DNA of 64,000 nucleotides, from NCBI GenBank assembly GCA_946965045.2, contig OX337237.1:496001-560000 (forward strand). Reading direction: 5' to 3'. Under the pieces are notes generated by a model. It was not told where the DNA came from. It did no database searches and saw nothing but the letters and a program-made list of their open reading frames with translations. Origin of the DNA: Epithemia pelagica. Its lineage: Eukaryota; Bacillariophyta; Bacillariophyceae; Surirellales; Surirellaceae. Made by a program: the position numbers and the translations under genes. Below are positions 55,889-64,000 of this stretch, in pieces (within the stretch, counting starts at the first letter, position 1; every line of letters starts with the position of its first letter).

Positions 55889-56682
55889 GTAGAGTATTAT
55901 CGCTGAGATTTTGTCTTTATTTTTCGTGAAGTGACATTTAGTGAGTTTTGAGTTCGAGCAGTATCCCGCATAGGAGGTGACGTACTGGTGTCACTTGAGG
56001 GATCGACGAGGCGCACATCCCGCAGTTGCCGCCCCGCAACTCACTCAAAGCGTGCGAGCTCTTCTAAAGAAAAGCTCGATGTTGCCGTTCAGGTTGACAT
56101 ACATTTCTTCCCCATCGCGTCGTACTCATCTTTGGGTCCTCCTGTCTGGACAACGTGGACTGTGTGGTCATGAAACATCCATGCCAACTGTCCCAATGAG
56201 GTGCCACTCATGCGACCATTTGTTTTTCATCAGGATAACCATTCCTCTCATGCTGAACTCATAGTCTTGCTGGCTTTGGTTTTGCCTCCGCCGACCCACA
56301 GGACAAGTCCAAATCGGCACACATTTCCACGGATTCAGTCAAGGCTTGTTGATCGGCATTCGTCCAGGTCAAGGTGGTAGAGGCATTGCGTAGAATGCGC
56401 CGTCGTTCTTGTTCTTAAGCGACATGCGCATATCCACATTGGAGAGCGACCATCACGACGGTATCCGGGGCCTCTGCGGTTTGGTCCACAACTTGTTGCA
56501 AGACTTGACGTCAGGCGGCTTGTTCCGTGTCATTGCAAACACGGTAGTGTGTCCAAGCCAAGAGAGTTCGATTCTTCATCTCTAGATTTATTGTGGTTGG
56601 CGACATAGGACAGGACGGTCCGCGCCGTGGTGGAATCCAGGACGGTTTCCATGAACAAGGCATGGGCGGGAGTGGCCTGACA
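55889..56682. repeat. Spacer repeat, copy 6, truncated by LTR element 3
   Basis: Only the first 794 bases remain. The break after GGCCTGACA at 56682 coincides with a TGTTGGAATC LTR start. Confidence 0.85.
56168..56682 (-). pseudogene. REXO-type exonuclease relic, copy 6, C-terminal part
   Basis: Minus-strand C-terminal remnant, cut at 56682; the Exo I and Exo III part is not in the window. Confidence 0.5.
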
Positions 56683-58321
56683 TGTTGGAATCAAGAATTG
56701 AATCGCTCTTCACGTCATAAGTCGGTCGCACATATGATCTTTGGGATAGAAACCGCATGGGAGGCGGTTATAGCTCACCTAGATCTTGGACGATTACGAT
56801 CACAACTGGCACAACAACAACTCCCATCTTGGACATTACTCTAGTCGTAACTCTCACTCTCTTAAGATTGAACATTTTGCAAACCATTCATCTACGTTTA
56901 TAACTGTATTACTTCTGTGCACAGGAGACCCCATTTGGGCCAATCTAGTGATCCAACATACTAGCTAGTATCGGCGATTGCTCTATTGGTCCTTTGTTGC
57001 AAGAAAGAGAGAAACGAAGCTCACGGGAACAAGAAGAATCAAGGAACTGAGTCGAAACCTTGGATTGTTGAATCAAAATCGGGACAGAACGACCATTACC
57101 GCAAAGGTTTGGGATCGTTGATCGTGTATTGTTGTGTTGTTATCCATCTTGTCTAACTCCAAATCATCTATCAATCTCATCATCATGGAAACCACAAACG
57201 GAGACAAGACAGCAACGGCGGTCAAGGTTCCGTCCTTCTCAGGCAAAAAGGCCGACTATCCCATTTGGTGGATGCGCTTTCGTTCGCATGCACGCGTATA
57301 TAACTTTATCCAAGCTCTGTCTGATACTCCCGATCCTGATCTGCCGGGAACAGAAGACGCAGTCATTGATGATACCACCGATTCAGGAAAGAAACAGAAG
57401 AAGGTATTACATCGAAATGCAATGGCTGTATCGTGTTTGAGTATGGCTCTCCAAGCCGATGACGACCTCAAGCTCGTCATGAAGTCCATTACAAGCGATT
57501 GGCCAGGAGGACAAGCCCACATCATTATCAAGGGGTTGCTTCGCAATTATACGAGTGAGAATATCGCGGCCAAAACGCGAATTCGGCAAGACATCAACAA
57601 GATCAATATGACAGACACCATGAACCCCAAGATTCTTCGTGAGAAGATTTCACAGATTGAAAACAGACACAGTCATGAATTGGGAGACGACGATCTTGTC
57701 GCCATTGTCATCGAGAAGGCTGCTCCGATCGATAGCACGATTGTTGCTGCTGAGCAACGTGCGAAAGGAAGTCAAGTCACTGCCGATGACTTGATCGATG
57801 CAATGATGACTCAATGGAACTTACATCATGATGAAGATGACGACGGCGAAGATGTGACCGAATCGAGCATCGACAGTGGTGGATTGTCGCTTCAGGTGAC
57901 TCCTGCTGTCAAGAATGTCCCTGTTTGCCAAGCTGTTGGCTCTGGTGAACCTCCGAATCCTCAAGTCGTGTGCAACTTCTGTCAGGAACCAGGCCATGGG
58001 TACTACCAATGCCTTTTGCGCCAACAACAACAGAACCAACAGAATCAAGGCACTGCTCTTGCTACACCACAGCAATCATATCATCCGCCAATACATGGGG
58101 GTGGACAGTATCAACGTCCGTATGATCCCAATCGACCACGTCCATACTGCGAAGACTGCAAGGTTTACGGTCATTCAACCAATCGCTGTTGGGAGAATCC
58201 TCAGAACGCACATTTGCGCCCTCCAAATTGGACTAGCCGTCGACAACCAGCACCACAAGCACCACAAGCTCCAACACAGTCTGCACCTCGACAACCAGCA
58301 CCACAAGCACCACACATCTAA
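56683..58321 (+). mobile_element. LTR element 3, left end with gag (right end not found)
   Basis: Begins TGTTGGAATC exactly where the spacer breaks, typical of a copia LTR start, and leads into a gag gene. The LTR end and primer-binding site could not be placed between 56683 and 57184. A second copy of the LTR and the rest of the spacer (CTCCATGTAC) are absent downstream. Either the element continues beyond 64000 or its right part was lost. Confidence 0.6.
57185..58321 (+). CDS. Copia-type gag of LTR element 3
   Basis: 378 residues from ATG 57185. N-terminal FSGKKADYPIWWMRFRSHA is a typical copia gag start (YPxWxxR). The middle is helical and acidic (HHDEDDDGED). Two CCHC zinc knuckles follow: CNFCQEPGHGYYQC and CEDCKVYGHSTNRC. 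The tail has PAPQAP repeats. It would package element RNA. No protease, integrase or RT frame follows. Confidence 0.85.
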   Translation: METTNGDKTATAVKVPSFSGKKADYPIWWMRFRSHARVYNFIQALSDTPDPDLPGTEDAVIDDTTDSGKKQKKVLHRNAMAVSCLSMALQADDDLKLVMKSITSDWPGGQAHIIIKGLLRNYTSENIAAKTRIRQDINKINMTDTMNPKILREKISQIENRHSHELGDDDLVAIVIEKAAPIDSTIVAAEQRAKGSQVTADDLIDAMMTQWNLHHDEDDDGEDVTESSIDSGGLSLQVTPAVKNVPVCQAVGSGEPPNPQVVCNFCQEPGHGYYQCLLRQQQQNQQNQGTALATPQQSYHPPIHGGGQYQRPYDPNRPRPYCEDCKVYGHSTNRCWENPQNAHLRPPNWTSRRQPAPQAPQAPTQSAPRQPAPQAPHI

Positions 58322-58742
58322 GGAGGGAAATGGGCCCCGGCGCTTGATTTCCACCCCCAAAAGCGAATTTCTAGAAAAAATTCGCCGAATTAAAATTTTT
58401 TATGCGCAGTTTATTTTTATATGCGCAGTTTTTAACTATAATCCTGCTTTCCCAACTAAATCTGCAAATCTAGGTCTAACAATGCACATTTCTCTAGCTA
58501 GTTCTAGAGATCGAGCTGACTATCACGCGCATGCCACAATTTTAATGCGCACAAGCCCGCGATCAAACCACGAATAACGCGCGCCACACTCCGATAATGC
58601 GCACTACAACTATCTGGCGCGCTCGACCCCCCGAGACGCGCATGACGCAACCCTCATGCGCAAGCGTCTGTCCCCTCACCTTTGAATCACGAATTTCCAC
58701 TCCCACCACATCACACAGCAGCTGCCAGAAAGACTGACGCAC
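58322..58742. other. Non-coding tract with TGCGCA/GCGC clusters
   Basis: Starts with AGGAGGGAAATGGG, which could be an old polypurine tract, then AT-rich sequence. GCGC occurs repeatedly between 58401 and 58668, often as the palindrome TGCGCA. No gene. Confidence 0.45.
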
Positions 58743-59035
58743 ATGGATGTCCCAAAGAATGTCTCAGATGGATCCTCCTTCCCAATCACCCAAACCGCGG
58801 GGATTACCAACTCGACACTCTGATCCATCGAACAAAACCGAACAACTTAGCATACTAGTCATTCAACAATCAACGACCACCAGAATCGATGCTCATTCAT
58901 CTCCCTCCACCTCCACCCAACACACCACAACAAACAACAACAACAGCAGCAGCAACAACAACAATCGATCACCCAACGCTATCGAGATTCCCCTGTTCAA
59001 TCCCATTATCTATCCAGCTTCTTTCATCAACCTAA
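58743..59035. other. Low-complexity stretch without a supported gene
   Basis: A 106-codon frame (58747-59067) reads Ser/Pro/Thr- and Asn-rich (TTTNNNNSSSNNNN) because of CAACAACAGCAGC repeats and enters the tandem repeat. I do not support it as a gene; it could be part of a leader. Confidence 0.4.
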
Positions 59036-59925
59036 CAGCTCTGCCATTCCAATCACGCTACAATTAAAGCGGCTTGGGGCATCTGTCTGATTGTTTCTTG
59101 GTTCCTTTTCAGCCACCTTTTTGTTGCTTGCTTTCTCTCTGCCGAGATTCCCTTTTCAATCCTTTCACCTATCCAACTTCTTTCATCAACCTAACAGCTC
59201 TGCCATTCCAATCACGCTACAATTAAAGCGGCTTGGGGAATCTGTCTGATTGTTGCTTGGTTCCTTTTCAGCCACCTTTTTGTTGCTTGCTTCCTCTTCA
59301 GCCACCTTCACTCCAAAACCGCTGCACCAGAAGAAGAGGAAGAGGAACTCAAGCACGGCCAGAGCATTCGAGACATTGACACTTGCACTATCTTGCAGCT
59401 CTGCCATTCCAATCACGCTACAATTAAAGCGGCTTGGGGCATCTGTCTGATTGTTGCTTGCTTCCTTTCAACCACGACCTTCACTCCAAAACCGCTACAA
59501 CACTTCACTCCAAAACCGCTGCACCAGAAGAAGAGGAAGAGGAACTCAAGCACGGCCAGAGCATTCGAGACATTGACACTTGCACTATCTTGCAGCTCTG
59601 CCATTCCAATCACGCTACAACTAAAGCGGCTTGGGGCATCTGTCTGATTGTTGCTTGCTTCCTTTCAACCACGACCTTCACTCCAAAACCGCTACAACAG
59701 GAAAACAAGAAGAAGAGGAACCCAAGAAGAAGAACGACTACCAGAGCATTCGAAATATTGTCGACATTTGTCCTATCTTTGACACTTGCACTATCTTGCA
59801 GCTCTGCCATTCCAATCACCACGCTACAATTAAAGCGGCTTGGGGCATCTGTCTGATTGTTGCTTGTTTCACTCAGCTCTGTCCTTCACTCCAATCACGC
59901 TATTACAATTGAAGCGGTTTCGGGC
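59036..59925. repeat. Degenerate tandem repeat upstream of the RING gene
   Basis: Units start CAGCTCTGCCATTCC or CAGCTCTGTCC at 59036, 59195, 59396, 59593, 59799 and 59874 (spacings 159, 201, 197, 206 and 75). Most units contain CGCTACAATTAAAGCG followed by GCTTGGGG and ATCTGTCTGATTGTT. Some also carry ACTCCAAAACCGCT blocks. Plus-strand frames across it are repetitive and not considered genes. Confidence 0.85.
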
Positions 59926-60350
59926 TATCTGTTAGATTGTTTATCAAGAACCCTCCTGTCCTCGTGATACTCGGACTTGAATAGAACAGACCCAAAGCAA
60001 GCAGTGTGACACGGTGGTAGCCAGTTGCTTCTGTTCTATTCTTGTCGCGAGATTGCTTGGACAACCAACCAACCCCTGGTTTTGGAGTAGCAAATTCTGG
60101 CACCGATTGTTGGATCACAACGAACAAGACGCTACACATAAAGCGCGTCGTAGTGTATTCCTTCGATTTGGTTGTTGTTTTGTTACCACCAGAGTTCAGG
60201 ACCAAACCAAAGACGCTACACAATTCAGCGCACACTTTTTACTGTTTAGACAAGTACACAAGGTTGTCTCAAAGACGCTACAATTAAAGCGCTTCCTCGA
60301 CTACCCTTGTTGTTGTTGTTGTTGAAACAAAGACGCTACACAAAAAGCGC
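59056..60350. promoter_or_regulatory. Array of ten CGCTA...AGCG palindromic motifs
   Basis: CGCTAC(A)-N-AAGCG or close variants at 59056, 59215, 59416, 59613, 59822, 59898, 60130, 60214, 60276 and 60334. The last four share AGACGCTACA and are outside the tandem repeat, so the motif is kept where the surrounding repeat is not. The last ends 17 nt before ATG 60368. Candidate binding sites or hairpins; no factor is known to me. Confidence 0.6.
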
Positions 60351-60367
60351 ATCGTGACAAGTACAAA

Positions 60368-63300
60368 ATGGCGGGCAACCGCATCAAGGGCCCTCGCTAC
60401 AAAAAACCACCGACCGCCAAGAATCCTGGTGACCCTTCTTCAATGAATGATGAAGTGCGAAACAAAAGAAAGGACGTGTCGACTATGATTGTTTCTGGTA
60501 CCAATCATACACTTCGAACACACACAAGCGAGGAATCTCACTACACCGGTATTATGCCCATTACATACGAAAGTGTCCTCAATTGGTATGAAAGTGTTTT
60601 CCAAGACAAATCAGGAAAATGGACAACAGTGGAGGTACCACATGACGGCCATTATGTGAAGATATTCCTACCAATCTGTTATTCGCCTGCATTCCAAGAT
60701 ATCATCTGTCACTCCGTTTTCTGTTTCACAAGAATTAAGAACGAGATGGATGATGATGACAAGTTGACTCCAATGGTTGCTCGACTGTTGTTCAAAAAGA
60801 CTCTCTACAGTCCTGTTTCCAATATTTGGAATCAGGCATTTGGGACGACAGTGATAGACGGTGCTGAGAATCTGAGACAAACCATTATCAGATTTCTTTC
60901 CTCTCATGGCTTAGTCTCTAAGAAGACACGCAAGGGGATCGGTGGGATTGGAGAAGCATTGAAACGATACCTTCTAGATGATTCCTCCCTTTACAGGAAA
61001 CCGCGTCTCGTACCTGTTGGTAAAATCGCATGGGTTATCGAACATATGGTGGCCATACACCGTTTCATCTCAGAATCGACATCGGACGAGAACATGGACG
61101 TGATTTCCAATATCCAAATGGAGAAAGCACTGTTGTATACGATGCCTGACACATGGTTCAAGATGTACCTTGAAGAAAGAGATTCTTTGGTACAATATGG
61201 AAGAAACGGAGACGATGGCGGTATGTTCTACGATCTACTGCATTATATAGAAAAACAAGAGGTACTGTCTGCCAGGAAATCGAAAGAAATTGCCGTGCAA
61301 CGTCGGAGTATAGACTCGCCGGCAAAAAAGAGACAGAAGGTCGTCGCTGGTAATGATCCTACTGACGAGAAAAAGGATCAAGTACTACCAACTTCCATTA
61401 CAACGTCGAACCAAGTTGCCCTCAAATCAGACCGTGTGGAAGAGGTCAGGAAGATTATAAGCGACGACAATGAAAAAACCGCAGACAACGAGGTAAGATG
61501 TTCGAGCGACTTGCCAAGAATCGAGAAGGATTAGACAATCTCAAAAATGATTGATCTCTTTGTCTTAGAGACGTTGTGCTTCCATAAACAAGGGAATTGA
61601 GGAGACAGGTGATGGTGTGGTACCACAGCCTTTCATTGAAATTCCACACGTTCTTGATCCTATAGTAAACCAGAAGAGAAGAAAAGACTCATGGGACTCG
61701 AATGAATCAATCGACAACATTGGTGACGGTTACTTGGACAAGTTTGCGGAAAAACAAACTAACAGAAACAACGAGAACATCAAGTCGGCCATGAAGCTAG
61801 CAACCCAGTATGCTAAGAGTATGGGGAAGGACAACACGCATGTCGAAATCAAGACATTATTTAGGTGCACACTATGCATGTCTTACAGTGGGTTGATGAA
61901 TGACCAGGACCCTACAACGCGTGTTTTGCATATCCCACATAGACATCGTCGGAGAGATCTTTGCTACAACACTTCAAGGACGGGCATGCCGATTGAGTCT
62001 TTCTATACTTGTTTGAAATTGATGGTCCATCACAACCATCAGAACCTAGTATATGTTGACAAAGTAACATTCGATGAAGCAAACAGGAACCCATTTCCTA
62101 AGAAAATTCCTATGTCATCATGGAGACAACAGGATCCGAACACACTGATATTGGCGATCATTGCCTTGACAACAGCAACTGATGTCAGCGACCCAGCTTT
62201 ATTGGCTTTCGAAATCGACAAAAAGATACTTCATATCTACGAACCAATACATAATCGATCAGACCAATACTGGGAAGGAACGACGCGTCATGTACTACGG
62301 AAATGGGACCTGGTCAATACGTCAAAAGGTGCCCCGCCTGTCAGTCTATGTTATGACCCATCATTAGTGGAAGAAGATGAAACAACACATGATACAAACA
62401 AGGAATGTAACAAGTGGCGATATCGCATTGTGAAAATGCCAGAACCTAAGAAGGATACTCCAAAGCCAATGCCACAAGCTATTGTGATCAGAATGCTTGG
62501 AAACATAATGAGTAGTCGACCAAACCCGGGTCGGAAAGAAGGTCAGATAGACAAGAGTATGACGATATCCAATTGTTTTTCGAGTAATCAAATACGGTAC
62601 AATAATGAATTTTCGAGAGGACTAGAGCATGCTGTTGAAGGCAATTCGATTTCTCCTTTGGTGTTGGGACCTGACAATTTCGATGGCAACAGCGACGACG
62701 ATCCTGTTGAAGTGGGGTTTTCACGTGGTACCGATAAATACGAATACCAGGAGAACGTCGATCTATCTGATGGTGGGTGTTCAGAGACGTGGACTACGGA
62801 TGGTGACATATTGTTCATACCGTGCCCGAGGGTGGGATTAGAACCCAAGGAGGTGTTACTTGACTCCAAACTTTCCAAGAGAGATATAAATCGATTGCTA
62901 CCGACCGTTGTATATTGTCCAGATTCTTGTGTATGCTGTAACAGGGCATTGAAAACAGATACAGACAGCGAAGTCTGTACCCTCATCCCATGTGGACATC
63001 TGGTTCACGGAAATTGCTTACGAATACGGTTCAAGTATCATAATGTATGGTGTCCCCAGTGTGGACAAAAGATCAAGAGTAACATCCACATGTTTGGTGC
63101 GGAGAAGATAGAGGGACACAAGAAAACAGCGGAAGACACTACAACTACGAGCGAGGGATTCCCTCAAGAGGGACATAGGAAAACAGTCAAAGACACTACA
63201 ACTACGATTGAGGGACGCCCTGAAGAATCATCAAAAAAAACACCCGTGAGTAACAAGCCATCAACACTAGAACAAAGAGGAGTTGAGACAAAATACAAGC

Positions 63301-64000
63301 CCGAGGTTTGTTCGATTTGTATGACCAGAAAAGTGGATTGCGAACTGTTTCTTTGTAGACATACATTTTGTCGGGAATGTGTTGGAGATTGGATGCAGCG
63401 GGGCCACAACACATGTATGGTGTGCAGCCAGGATATTCAAAGTCTATTGTACTTCTGTCCTATGACACGTTCTGTTCAAAGAACATATACTCATCCTTCT
63501 GAACACAAAGCAATCTATCAGTCACCAGAGGGTGAGAAGCCTAAATACCAGCAATGGGGAGGAAATAACTCATCACGTTCCGTTGCAATGCCTGCGAATT
63601 GGGGTAACCGGAGTGAGCTGCCTGAAGAAAGACATAGAACAGAGCAAACCCAACATGATAACGAAAGAACCAAGGACAAGAGAGAGAATCCACATGGGCT
63701 GTGGGGAGGACGGAATCAGAACAACGTCCTATCGACAACTCGAAGCCCCAGAACAAATGAGTGGGGTTCGCTACCTGAACATGACAGACCAGTGTATTGT
63801 AAGCATGGACAGAATCGATTCAATGATGATCATCCAGGATCGAGAGGATCTAATACATCGGATTATCATGGGTCTCGTCATTCACATTTCGATCAAGATA
63901 ACCAACAAACTAGAAGAGGAGTCATTGAACGACAAGACCAACATGGATACCATGATAACCACCAAGACGAGTCTAGAGGGAGAAGAGATCAAATCATGGA
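60368..64000 (+). CDS. Double RING-finger protein with gag-like N-terminal region, two exons, 3' end outside window
   Basis: Exon 1 60368-61492 (375 codons), intron 61493-61568, exon 2 61569 to the window edge, open for 810 codons without a stop; at least 1185 residues. Residues about 150-300 (NLRQTIIRFLSS, then YTMPDTWFKMYL, DLLHYIEKQE) loosely resemble a retroelement gag capsid. PAKKRQK near 318 could be a nuclear signal. RING 1 (829-873, H2 type): CVCC, PCGHLVHGNC, WCPQC. RING 2 (956-994, HC type): CSIC, LCRHTFCREC, CMVC. Between them a 17-residue unit is repeated (GHKKTAEDTTTT, GHRKTVKDTTTT). The tail is rich in His, Asn, Gln, Arg and Gly. Two RINGs suggest ubiquitin ligase activity; substrate unknown. 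It may be a host gene or a cargo of LTR element 3. Confidence 0.62.
61493..61568 (+). other. Intron of the RING gene
   Basis: 76 nt, GTAAGA at the 5' end and a TCTCTTTGTCTTAG 3' end, phase 0. Without splicing exon 1 would end at 61534; with it the frame joins the long open exon 2. Confidence 0.65.

Noticed and set aside
58747-59067. 106-codon Asn/Ser-rich frame
   Set aside because: Low complexity from CAACAACAGC repeats and runs into the tandem repeat; no homology signal.
59036-59925. Possible CRISPR-like array
   Set aside because: Units are long, unequal, contain no constant short repeat with unique spacers, and the setting is eukaryotic.
62100-62400. Ulp1/C48-like protease in the second exon of the RING gene
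   Set aside because: LLAFEIDKKILHIYEPI resembles the strand after the catalytic His of such proteases, but no HW, Asp or Cys signature could be placed.

Overview
The window looks like nuclear DNA of a diatom or closely related stramenopile. This is inferred from a secretory presequence with an aromatic +1 residue (plastid-import style), Ty1/copia elements with a DRGAN-type protease motif, a mariner with CTCCCTCC termini, short GT-AG introns and double-RING protein architecture. No species is claimed. No tRNA, rRNA, CRISPR array or bacterial-style operon was seen.

Positions 1-56682 are one tandem array, all on the plus strand, of six near-identical genes (A-F: A 2-2506, B 6234-9067, C 23337-25934, D 29631-32462, E 44486-47319, F 53291-55888). 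They encode about 870-residue proteins with a P-loop NTPase (SSGTGKS, FFDEAQ) followed by a PD-(D/E)xK-like nuclease core. This resembles the NTPase-nuclease core of eukaryotic Crinkler/CR-type and RHS-type proteins. A, C and F carry a signal-peptide-type N-terminus. B, D and E carry a spliced, basic, mitochondrial-type N-terminus encoded by a 100-nt exon and a 215-216-nt intron. A 31-32-residue patch is strongly variable in otherwise near-identical proteins. B and D are intact, A is cut by the window edge, C and F share an early TAG, and E has a 2-nt insertion.

The genes are separated by copies of a roughly 3.7-kb spacer that carries, on the minus strand, the relic of a REXO/Rex-type DEDDh exonuclease. 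Before C and F the spacer gives way to a C-rich, 5'-truncated non-LTR reverse-transcriptase tail with a REL-like endonuclease domain.

Mobile elements are layered on the array. Copia element 1 (13789-22088, 758-bp LTRs with one mismatch, CAACT duplication) splits the first RT tail. Copia element 2 (33224-41512, 473-bp LTRs with one mismatch, GTTTCC duplication) splits a spacer and is itself split by a mariner-like transposon (36409-38389, TA duplication, intact transposase). Element 2 has a candidate gag-pol UGA readthrough signal. A third LTR element begins at 56683, 32 bp from the equivalent site used by element 2, and has a gag gene but no visible pol.

The right end (58322-64000) is different: a GCGC-rich tract, a tandem repeat, ten copies of a CGCT...AGCG motif, and then a two-exon gene whose second exon stays open to the window edge and encodes two RING fingers. 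The near-identity of array copies makes the assembly itself something to confirm with long reads.
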